A stretch of 64,000 nucleotides of DNA, from assembly GCA_020137815.1 (NCBI GenBank), contig CM035361.1, positions 3,548,413 to 3,612,412 on the forward strand. The letters are read 5' to 3'. Below the pieces are notes generated by a model. That model ran no database searches and was not told the origin of the DNA. It saw only the letters and a list, made by a program, of their open reading frames with translations. This DNA is from Hormiphora californensis (lineage: Eukaryota; Ctenophora; Tentaculata; Cydippida; Pleurobrachiidae). Both the position numbers and the translations under genes were made by a program. Positions within the stretch are counted from its first letter, which is position 1; each line of letters opens with the position of its first letter. Positions 21,780 to 33,700 of the stretch are shown here, in pieces.

Positions 21780-24700
21780 TTAGTTTTCATCATCATCCTC
21801 GTCCGAAGACTCGTTTCTCTCCGTGATTTCCTTAGCATCACTATCATCAGTCTTAGAGTGGATTCTCCGCAGAATGACTAATGCCTCGTTCACTTTTTTA
21901 GTTAACTGTGTAGAGGATTAATTAGAAAGTTATGTAGTTAACTGTGTAGAGGATTAATTAGAAAGTTATTTAGTTAACTGTGTAGAGGATTAATTAGAAA
22001 GTTATGTAGTTAACTGTGTAGAGGATTAATTAGAAAGTTATTTAGTTAACTAAGTAGAGGATTAATTAGGTAAATAGTTAACTGTGTAGAGGATTAATTA
22101 GAAAGTTATTTAGTTAACTAAGTGGAGGATTAATTAGAAAGTTATTTAGTTAACTGTGTAGAGGATTAATTAGAAAGTTATGTAGTTAACTGTGTAGAGG
22201 ATTAATTAGAAAGTTATGTAGTTAACTAAGTGGAGGATTGATTAGAAAGTTATGTAGTTAACTAAGTGGAGGATTAATTAGATAATTAGTTAATTGTATT
22301 ATGGAGGATTAATTAGATAGTTAGATAACTGTATTATGGAGGATTAATTAGAAAGTTATTTAGTTAACTAAGTGGAGGGTTGATTAGAAAGTTATGTAGT
22401 TAACTAAGTGGAGGATTAATTATATAATTAGTTAATTGAATTATGGAGAATTAATTAGGTACATAATTAGATATTTGAAGTTTAAACGATAACAATTCAA
22501 CATCAAAATGTTAAACAATATTAAATTATAGTAATTGAAATAATAACTTACAGATGAAACTTGGACACGAAGTTTTTTGAACTTTTTCGCATCAACCCCA
22601 ACCGCAGCGTCGCTATTCTCCCCAAAAGCCACCTCTTGTTTCAGCTCAATCCCGTTAAAGGGTAGAGCGTTGTGAGCAAACACCATTCTCCCTGTGTGAT
22701 AGAGTATGACGTCAAGAAGTTTATATACAGTCGGACCCCGATTTACCGGGCCCCGATTTACCGGGAAGAAAAACTTCCCCCGAGATAGGAAAGTAACAGT
22801 ATTTGACCCCGATATACCGGGTACCCCGATTTACCGGGCCGGGCAAAACCCTTTCCCCCGAGCATCCCGGTAAATCGGGGTCCGACTGTACTATCAGCTA
22901 GCAGCTACCTCGATTTACCAAATTCCCCCGAGGAATATAATTGCTTAATTAGTCAGGAAGGGTAGAATGTTTATTTTTGGTACTTATTTACCCAGTGAAA
23001 CTGATCCGAGGACTTTGGATTTGTGGTTTGGGTAAAACGTCTTCTTCGCCAGGTGTATTTTATCAATAAAACTCTGGGTCAGCAGGTTCTCAACCTGACA
23101 GGGGGAGTGTTTAAAATAGGTTACTATGGGTTGTTAGAGGCTATTATATTGGCTACTAAGGGTAACTAAGGGTAACTATGGGTAACTAATGGTAACTAAG
23201 GGTAACTAAGGGTAACTAAGGGTAACTAAGGGTAACTATAAGGGTAACTATAATAAGGGTAACTATAAGGGTAACTAAGGGTAACTAAGGGTTACCTGGA
23301 AGATAAGGTCTATCTTCATGATGGTTCTCTGAAGCTCAGCATCATCATACACAGCTTTGATATCGTCAACCGCCAAACCGACCTATAGTGGCATGGTTAT
23401 CATGGTTACCGACAACTAAAGTATATCAATAACAATAACTGGGGGGGGGGGGCAAGAACCATCCCGGCCTAGTGGCATACTGGCATATGGTTATTGACTA
23501 TTGGAATTACGGCGGAACAAGGGGGTCAGTAAACTATTTTCTGACTTTTAATCACCCCGTATATATAAAGTGGAAATTTAGAAGGTGACTGTAACATAAA
23601 GAGCCACTTCAGTAAAAGTCGTATGATTTCCCTCACTAGAACACGACGAAACACGCTAATTATCAACTTACCAGTAGGTTCATGAAAACAATGGGGACAA
23701 TGATCACAAAGACGATAAAAGTTATCACTGTAGATTCGGGGTAGTGTAGTTCTGAAAATAAAGTGGGGTAAATAGGGGTAACTATTATAGGGGTAACTAG
23801 GGGTTATTAGGGGTAAATATAGGTAACTAGGGGTAACTAGGGGTAATTAGAGGGGTAACTCGGGGTAGTGTAGTTCTGAATATGAAGTGGGGTAACCAGA
23901 GGGGTAACTAGAATGGTAATTAGAGGAGTACCTAGAGGGGTAAGAGGGATAATTGGGGTAACAGGGGTAACATAGGGGTAATAGGGACAAGTGGTAACTA
24001 GGGATAACAGCTAGGTAACTAGGGGTAACTAGGGGTAACTAGGGGTAACTAGGGGTAACTAGGGATAACAGAGGTAACTAGGGGTAATAGGGACAAGAGG
24101 TAACTAGGGATAACTAGGGGTAACTAGGGGTAACTAGGGGTAACAAGAGGTTGCAATTATACCGGTTAGTGAGTAGAAGTAGGAATCAAATTCGAATTCC
24201 CCCGTCATCATAATGAACGTACGGAGTAGTGCCAACGGTTCATTTCTATACGCATCAAACTGAAATGATGAATCAATGAACGAATAATAATTAATGATAA
24301 TGAATGATAAATACTAGTTAATAATAATAATTAACGTGAACAGACCATCTTATAATCCCAACGAATTTTCTAATTAATTAATTTACACACTAATTAACTA
24401 ATTACAGTCGGACCCCGATATACCGGGCCCCGATTTACCGGAACTAACGAAACCTTTCCCCCGAGGATCCCGGTAAATCGGGGTCCGACTGTAGTATAAT
24501 TACCTGAGACAAGACCATTGCGAATGTAAATCCGAATGCGGCAATAAACAGGATCAGTACTATCATGAGCTTCAAAAATGTTATCAGGACCTCCACAAAC
24601 ATTACAATGTAAATACCAATCCCTGGAAACTGTGGAAAGTAATTGTAATTACAATAGTAATTAAAGAAAATTTGATAGTTTTATAATCACCTGTATATAA

Positions 24701-27700
24701 GAGTTTTAATTAAACTGTTTATTTATCATTTTGAAAAGTTTGGTTTGCAGTTTCCATGGCTACAGAATTTACCCTGATGTGTTATGCAAGAGCAATGCAA
24801 TGTAAAGGTATTCCATTTGTATTATGTAATTAATTAATGCATTTAATCACGCCACTAATTAATTATATAATTATGATGTTACCTTTCTTAGGAACAAAAG
24901 GAAAACTCCCCAACTTGCCAGTACACAAAAAACACCAAGCTGCCACGCTAATACGGATATAACCTGAAAAGAGACTAATTAATTAATTAATGTTATCCTA
25001 CAAAGATTTAATTCAGTTAATTAATCAATTAAATAATCATTATTGAATTAATTTATAATTACCTGGAAAGAGTTTATTAAATATCAGCGAACTCAAAGAG
25101 TCAGCTTCACTTAATTATTATCAGCAACTACTAACTATAATTAGCAACTAATTAGGAACTAATTAAATAGTAATTATAATTACCTCGGTAGGCTGGAAGA
25201 CATTAGAGGTGAAATAGATTGACACAACAAATAGAGTTAATTCAGCCAGGTTTTGTAACCCCAAATAACCTGTCCGTTGGAAGTAGATCTGTAGAACTTC
25301 AATAATCTGAGAGGGAGTTAGCTGTTAAAATATCTTTTATAATTAATTAGAATTTACAAATTTACAAATTTACAAATTTACAAATTTACAAATTTACAAA
25401 TTTACAAATTTACAAATTTACAAATTTACAAATTTACAAATTTACAAATTTACAAATTTACAAATTTACAAATTTACAAATTTACTAGTTTACTAATTTA
25501 CTAATTTACTAATTTACTAATTTACTAATTTAACTAGTTTTACTATGTAATTGCAACTAATTATTATCTCACCAGTCGGAATATACTGAAGGCGATGACT
25601 CCAATTCCTGATATTAACACAAGAGGAGGTTTCTCGTTATAGCAATCTGAATTTGTTTGGTTGATACAGTTAGCTTTGTGTTCAACCACCTTTTGATCGT
25701 ACGGCGGGATCTGAGAAGTTAAAAGATCAATTTGTTAGTTAATTAGTTGATAACAACGAAATAATACAGCTGTATTTAGGACGCAACACACGTTTCATGG
25801 AATCCCTGACGGGAAACCAATCATCAGGCGATTAGTTGATTATACTGATTCATAGTAATTTCACGGGGCTGGGAGGGGGAATTTTGAAATACTCTCCTTG
25901 CCTGAGGTCTCTCTCTTTCTCTCTCTATAGTCTCTCTTTCTCTCTCTATAGTAAAAGTAGCGATCTCACTTTCTCTCCTTCCTCTCATATACCTGGAATA
26001 CAACGTAGACGCACAAGCAGATAAGAAAGAGACAATAAAAGAGGAGGTTTGAGTAGTAGAAATGTCGGCCGTAGGAGGTCCACCGCCAGTGAACCAGGGA
26101 TTGTACTACTGGATGAGATAGTAACTCTTTCCTTTTGTACCTTATCTGGAACAAATTGACATACTGTCAGTTTTATGAAGTTTCCTCCCTGTCGACCAAA
26201 GCAAAATAATTGTTTAGTGTTGCAACAATGAACAACCAATATGGCCTAAGAAAAAAAACAAACAAACAATCAAACAAACAAACAAACCATAAGGGAGATT
26301 GGGTGAACAGAAGCATAATCATCCTGATATGTAACAACTCGAACACCAGAACCACTCTCAGTATCTGATAAGTCTTCTGAATGGATGCTCCTAGAAATTA
26401 AATCATAATTAACTTATTTATAAAATATTAGTTAATTAATTGAATAGTTAATTACCTATTGTCCTCCGCCTCCAGAAAATCTCGAGTTATCGCATTAGGT
26501 GACATATTTGTAGTTAAAATCAACCTAGAGGATATATAATTAATTTAAACAAACTCAGCCAATTAGCAATTTAGGGCGCGCACAGACTGTTCATGCGTGA
26601 TCATGTCCATAAGTGGGCAAGATTTTGATCAAGTCACGCAGACTGTTCAAGCTTGATCATTTGATCAAGCTTGGACATAACAGTAAAAACTGAAACTTAT
26701 TCATATCAAAGCAAAAACCACTGTACCCGACTAATTTTGATACTCTGAATCACGTAAGCTAGTTTTCAAATCCGTCAGAGGTCAGGAAAGTGTTCTAATT
26801 GGACATAATTGGGTCTAATTGACCCCACTTAAAACTTGTCACCTGGAAATAATAGACGCTTATGTGATGGCACTTTTCAGACTAATTTTGATACGCTGAA
26901 TCACATAAACAACTTTTCCACGCCCCCAGAGGTCGGGAAAGTGTCCTAATGGAGTATAATTGGATTTAATTGACCTTAATTGCTCAATTAGGGCATTACC
27001 CGACCTCTGGGGGCTTGGAAAAGTTGCTTATGTGATTCAGCGTATCAAAATTAGTCGGAAAAGTGCCCTCACGTCATTTCCAGGTGACAAGTTGTAAATG
27101 GGGTCAATTAGACCCAATTATGCCCAATTAGGACACTTTCCCGACCTCTGAAGGATTTGAAAACTAGCTTACGTGATTCAGAGTATCAAAATTAGTCGGG
27201 TACAGTGGTTTTTGCTTTGATATGAATAAGTTTCAGTTTTTACTGTCCAAGCTTGATCAGATGATCAAGCTTGAACAGTCTGCGTGACTTGATCAAAATC
27301 TTGCCCACTTATGGACATGATCACGCATGAACAGTCTGTGCGCGCCCTTATTGTTTGACACTACCAAATATTTAAATTTAAACCTCGAATTTAGGGCTAA
27401 TCATTACCAAATACATACAATTTAAATTCAAACCTCGAATTTAGGGCTGTCATCAGTTCGTTCTGGCGGGTTCCTACTCAGATCAACACATCTATTTAGG
27501 ACAATTAGCGCTACATCGGGCATGAACCGAACCAGCTTCTTCATCGGCGTATCCCCATTCTGTTGGGCGTTAGTCAGGGACTGCATCCAGACACTAGAAC
27601 TGTGAAATATTTTATATTTTATAGGTCGGAAAATTATATTTTACCAGATTATGTATTATACTTTACGTAAATCGAAATAAACAGTGACTAGTAACTTGTC

Positions 27701-30700
27701 CAGCAACTCAAAAAAAAACTAAATTCTAAAGTCCACTCACTTTAGGATTGCCTCTGCGACGTCCCGTTTATTTGCCATTACAGCCAACTCTAAAGCATTA
27801 AGATCAGTAATGTCTGTAAGGGTGATATCTGCACCTTGGTCCAATAGAAACATGACGGCATCGCAGTGACCTGTGAGGGGGGGGGGGGTTATGGGTTATG
27901 ATGTGTTCAGAGGGATTATGTATCAAGGGGATTAAAAATCGCCCAAAGATGAACGCAGCATTTTAGCAGTCCATTAAGCAAACGTCACTAATTTTCCCTA
28001 GCATATGCGGCCCTAGTCAGACTTGGGCCGCATACTCCCACAACTTTAGAGGGGCCTGCGCGTTCCGCCAAAATTTAAATTACTTGTTACCAATAAAAAA
28101 ATTTTTTAAATTTTCCAAGCGTCATGTTGTACCCTAGAGGGGCTGTAGCTTCGCCAAATTAAAATTTTCCCTTTTTGGCTGCCAGGGGAAGGTGTTAGTT
28201 TCCCCGTCCAATGGGTCCTTCAGCACACCAAAATGCGCCATTTCTTCGTGTTTTCCTTTTTAAAACCCTGAATCGAGAGGAGTCCACCCACTCTGGTTAC
28301 GACAAAACCCACCTCTTAGCCCCTCTAGCAAAAGAGAGAGAGAAAGGGGAAAAAGAAAAGGAAAGAGGGGGAGGAGAAAAAGAATATCAGATATGAAAAG
28401 CCCGAAAAGTAATTTTTGATAGCCTAAATCTCTCCCCTATTCCCTTTTTCTCTATTTTTATTGGGTTCCCCTGTTTCTTTCCCCCTTTTGTATCCTTGTT
28501 AAAGGGGTCTCTTCCTACCCTTTTATGTCTCTCCTCCTCTTTTGTTTTTCATTTTTTCTCTTCCCTTTCGCTCTCTTCTTCCTTTTTCCCTCCTTTTCCT
28601 TTTCCCCCTTTTTTTCTCTTTTTTCCCTTTTTCCCACCCCGCTTTCTCCCTTTTCTTGACCCGTTTTTTTTTTTCTTTTCTCTTCTTTTGGCTTTTTCCC
28701 CCTTTTCTCCCCTTTCCCCTCTCCCTTTCTCCCTTTTTCCCTTTGAAAATACAATCCACTTCTCCTCTTAGTAAAAAAACAAACCACTTTCCTCTCCTTA
28801 GTAAAAACAATCCCCCCCTCCGGCCACCCCCCCGGTAATTTGTGTCCTGTTCCATTTGGGGGTTCGTAAAAGTAGTGGAGTTTTCCCAAACATCCTTATT
28901 TTTTCTATAAATGTTTAATTTTGTTTTAATTGTGTTTTTTTTTTGTGTAATTGTTGTGTAATTTTTGGTTTTAAATTAAGGTAATTAGTGTTTAGGGGTC
29001 CTCTAGTGTAAATTTTTTTTAAGTGCCGGGAGGACCCCTCCGACCCGACCCGAACTAATTATAATTACCGTTGATTTGTCAGCCTTTACTAATTCCATAC
29101 AGCACTTTTTCCTCCCAAACTCTGCAGCTAGATGCAACGCATTTTTATCATCCTCGTTCTGTGTAGATATATGTAAGTTAAAATTGTTGAGTGGCTAATT
29201 ATTCACCAATCGAGGATGTCATTTGAAAATTACCTAAATCCGCCTAGCCTTTCTAAAACAGCTCTCTCATCGCGATTACAGTCCGTCATACACATTTTTA
29301 TTTGGAATTTTCATTTGGAATTTTCATTTGAAAACCATCCACGCGCATGCACGTGCAAGCTTCAAACACAAGTTAGAAGCACGGGACCTTCACTATCTTA
29401 TTTGTTTTGATCCAAGGATCACTTTAGTGAAGGTCCCATGGTTCTAACTTGTGTTTGAAGCTTGCACGTGCATGCGCGTGGATGGTTTTCAAATGAAAAT
29501 TCCAAGTGAAAATTCCAAATGAAAATGTGTATGACGCCGCGTTAGAGTTTTTAAATTTTAATAGTGCAGACTATTTCCTCGTACATATACCTGTGCGTTA
29601 ATTTCAAATCCGAATTTGATTAGTTCCCTCAGGCATCCTAGAGTTCCCAGCTCGGCCGCATGGTGGAGTGGGGTGTTTTGGAATCTATCAAGCTCACTAT
29701 CAATAAGATTCTCTCCACCCGTCTTTAAAATCAGCTGCAGCACACCTAGTAGTGGTAATGGTATAGTGTCTGTTAGTAGGGGCGATATATAGTGTCCGCT
29801 CGAGGTACACAATACACATTCGGAGCCTGGCGGATTTTACTCGTAGGCTAGGAGGTACCATAAACAGGTAACTGATATAAATCTTGAAATCCCCATCCCT
29901 TGAACTATCATGAACTATTGTCCCTGAAAGGGATGGGAAACCAGCTCCTCAATGCAAGGTTGGCACTTTATCGTCCCGATTATACTAACCGGGTTTGTTC
30001 TCAGTGATAGCAGCAAATACTGCACTGTTCTCTTTTTTGTCTCGAGCCTGTACATCAGCTCCAGCGTCAAGGAGAAGTCGCACCGCGTCACGGTGACCCC
30101 AACCTGTAATTATAGAGGTAATTTATAGAGTTAATCATATGTAATTAGTGGTAATTAGAGTTAATTCGACTATAATTTAAAGGCATCCAGGAGAGAATCT
30201 CATTAGAGGTAATTGTTTGATTAGCTAACTAACTCACCTGCAGCTGTGATAAGAGGTGTTGCCCCTTCCTTGTCGCCCCCTTCAATATTAGCACCCCTGG
30301 TCGGGAACAATTAGTGTAAAGGATGGACAAAACCCCATTATAAGTTGTTTTGTTCAAACTTTTTTATTTTACGCGGGGCGCACGAATAACAGTCTAACTT
30401 GGCAAATTATAAGTACATTTACACTTACGTTATTATAAGTTATTAAATTATTTACACTTACTTATCTAGGAGGTAGACTATTATTGCAGTTTGGTTTTGC
30501 TTTGCTGCCTCGTGAAGACCTGTCTCTCCAGCCCTGTTCCTTTCATCGATGGGACACCCCTTCTCCACCAACCGCCTTATAACCTAGTGGAATAATGACG
30601 TCACGAACCTCTAAATGACGTAATAAGAACCTCTAAATGAATCTATCTATATAGTAAAACCAACGATCTCACTTTCTCTCGACCCTTAGTAAAATTAATA

Positions 30701-33700
30701 ATCTCACTTTCTCTCTCCTAAGTAAAAGTAACAATCTCACTTTCCCTCTCCTTAGTAAAAGTAACAATCTCACTTTCCCTCTCCTTAGTAAAAGTAATGA
30801 TCTCACTTTCCCTCTCCTTAGTAAAAGTAACAATCTCACTTTCCCTCTCCTTAGTAAAAGTAACAATCTCACCTCCAAATGCCCCTTGTTGGCAGCGATG
30901 TGTAGTGCAGTTTCCCTGGATGCTGTTTTCAGCTTTACATCTGCTCCATTTTCCAACAAGAATTCAATGACGTCAACTTTACCATCTTGAGCGGCAAGAT
31001 GCAGACACGTCATTCTCTCCTCACCAGCCCTATGTAATGAGGAATAGTTAATTGATTAATTAACTATCTAATTAATTACACAATCAATCACCTATTAAGG
31101 GTACGCTAACCAAAAATTTTTTTCGAGTGCAGGGAAATCTCTCACCGTAGGGTTGTAGGCCATGCCAAGGAGACCTCAAATATGCAATTTGAGCTCTCAA
31201 GTCGAATTCATATTTTTGCTACAGCTGCTTGAAAAATGAACTGAAAATAAGTTTTTGGCATCTCAAAAATTTTTTTTCAAAGATAGGAGCATGAAAATTT
31301 GGGGATTTGAAGAGGACATGAAGGTGAATAACCACAAAAATTTTTTTTGCAATCCGAGCTGATTTCCGGTCCTGAGATGGATTTCTTTTTTTCCACTTTA
31401 ACGCCCTATTTGGCAAAGTTCCGAAAACATGTGAAAGCTGTAAATTGGTGAAAAGTTGCGTCTAACGATTATCTAAGTGGCCATAAATTTTGGGCGTGTC
31501 CTTATTTGAGATAAGCTGTACGGAGATTTTTTTGTGAAAGCCGTCATTTCAGAAATAAATAAATTCCCTGTATCTCAAAAACGGCTGATCGTAGAGACCT
31601 GAGACTATGCTTAAACGATTCAGAAGGTCCGATTTTGGGGGGGTCTTCTGAGAGACATTTTGCTCCTACTTCAACCGTTTTTGCTGTAATTGCGAAAAAC
31701 AAATTCTATGAAAAGGGCAAAAGCTAAACCTCCAATATCCTGTAATTAGGGAATTTTAGCTAAGAAAGGACCGAAACTATGGAAAAATGTTTAACACGCT
31801 AATTCCTTCACTATTTGGTCCATATGGGTCCCTATAATCATCAAAAACAAAATCACAAAAAATCCACGATGGCGAAGATGGGTTATTGTTTTTCGCAATT
31901 ACAGCAAAAACGGTTGAAGTAGGAGCAAAATGTCTCTCAGAAGACCCCCCCAAAATCGGACCTTCTGAATCGTTTAAGCATAGTCTCAGGTCTCTACGAT
32001 CAGCCGTTTTTGAGATACAGGGAATTTATCTATTTCTGAAATGACGGCTTTCACAAAAAAATCTCCGTACAGCTTATCTCAAATAAGGACACGCCCAAAA
32101 TTTATGGCCACTTAGATAATCGTTAGACGCAACTTTTCACCAATTTACAGCTTTCACATGTTTTCGGAACTTTGCCAAATAGGGCGTTAAAGTGGAAAAA
32201 AAGAAATCCATCTCAGGACCGGAAATCAGCTCGGATTGCAAAAAAAATTTTTGTGGTTATTCACCTTCATGTCCTCTTCAAATCCCCAAATTTTCATGCT
32301 CCTATCTTTGAAAAAAAAATTTTGAGATGCCAAAAACGTATTTTCAGGACATTTTTTAAACAGCTGTAGCAAAAATATGAATTCGACTTAAGGGCTAAAA
32401 TTGCATATTTGAGGTCTCCTTGGTATGGCCTACAACCCTACGGTGAGAGATTTCCCTGCACTCGAAAAAAAATTTTGGTTAGCGTACCCTTAATTTGAGT
32501 CGCCTGACACTGTGTTCGTGCTCCCGAACAAAATGAAATTATGAACAATTCAACACATTAATTAAGTATTTAATTAACAAATCACCTATTAAGATGCTCC
32601 TTCATTTTTATGTCAGCTTGTCCCATCGCCTTTGTAATCTTCTTATCAAGCATCTCTCTCACCTCCTCCGAGTTCTCAGGGTACTCCTGGTCCGCCTAGT
32701 GGGTGATAATGAGGTGTTAATGGGGTGATAATGGAGTGATAATGAGGTTATAATGAGGTTATAATGAGGTTATAATCAAGTGATAATGAGGTGATAATGA
32801 GGTGATAATGAGGTGATAATGAGGTGATAATGTGGTGATAATGAGGTGATAATGAGGTTATAATGAGGTTATAATGAGGTTATAATCAGGTGATAATGTG
32901 GTGATAATGAGGTGTTAATGGGGTGATAATGAGATGATAATGAGATGATAATGAGGTGATAATGAGTTGATAATGAGGGGATAATTAAGGTACATAAATC
33001 AAATCCGGAATGTGTTTCATAATGAGCTGAGAAATCTTTCCCTTTTTAATTACTTAATAATTATTTATAATTATTTATAATTATTTATTCAACAATAAAT
33101 TATCTTAACATACCACGGATTGAAGGAGTTCCACAAGTTTAGAGACAGGCCGATGGTAACTGGTGAAACTCGCTTCCCCCACTGCCCTCAACAACGTCTT
33201 TATTATTTGCCCATCCTTGCTGCCATCCCCCACCAGTTGGTCCAGAGACTCTTTCATTTCAACTGTCTTAACACGCTCAAACACCAGTTCAATAACCTAG
33301 ACAGTACGGACCAATCAGAATTCAACATCTTGTGCACATGATGAAATACCGAATCAACCACTTTAAGTAAAAGGTAAACTAGTGGGAAATAATATTTATG
33401 TTATCAATTCGAACCCTGTTTTTATACGCTCAAACAATAACCATCTACGGGGAAGATAAAAAACCATCTACCACCTATAAATTTAATTTAACGGCCCCTC
33501 CCACTCACCTCTAATCCTGCCTCTCTGAATGCCAGGTGTAAAGGTGACATCCCCCACTCACCTCTAACCCTGCCTCTCTGAACGCCAGGTGTAAAGGTGA
33601 CATCCCACTGTGAGAGTAAACCCTTGGATTACACGGGTGGACGGGGTTGAAAAGAAGCTTCCTAATACACGCTATGTCCTCAAACATTACAGCCATATGT

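Larger units (their letters stand above)
21780..26390 (-). other. Ion-channel block of the TRPA-like gene (S1-S6, pore, TRP-like tail)
   Basis: S1 lies in exon 21 (NLLFYCLFLICLCVYVVF) and is followed by a Cys-bearing S1-S2 loop (ANCINQTNSDCYNEKPP). S2-S4 lie in exons 22-24, S4-S5 and S5 in exon 25 and the pore helix and filter in exon 26 (LLRTFIMMTGEFEFD). S6 is in exon 27 (VIIVPIVFMNLL). The conserved post-S6 helix is in exon 28 (VGLAVDDIKAVYDDAELQR). The C-terminal tail ends at 21780 with acidic residues. All joins from 21892-26390 keep phase. Asp and Glu in GEFEFD are the likely filter acids by comparison with TRPA1. Confidence 0.85.

Noticed and set aside
30669-31013. Extended frame with repeated LLLLRRGKVR after the ankyrin text
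   Set aside because: Exon 11 ends at a GTGAG donor at 30873. The remainder is the 33-bp intronic repeat, and phase continues correctly into exon 12.
32172-32369. A conserved small gene encoding MPNRALKWKKRN... (also at 31219, 47530 and 48482)
   Set aside because: The frame is the same arm sequence of one palindromic transposon family seen four times, with no start context or homology that I recognise. It is kept only as a property of the element.
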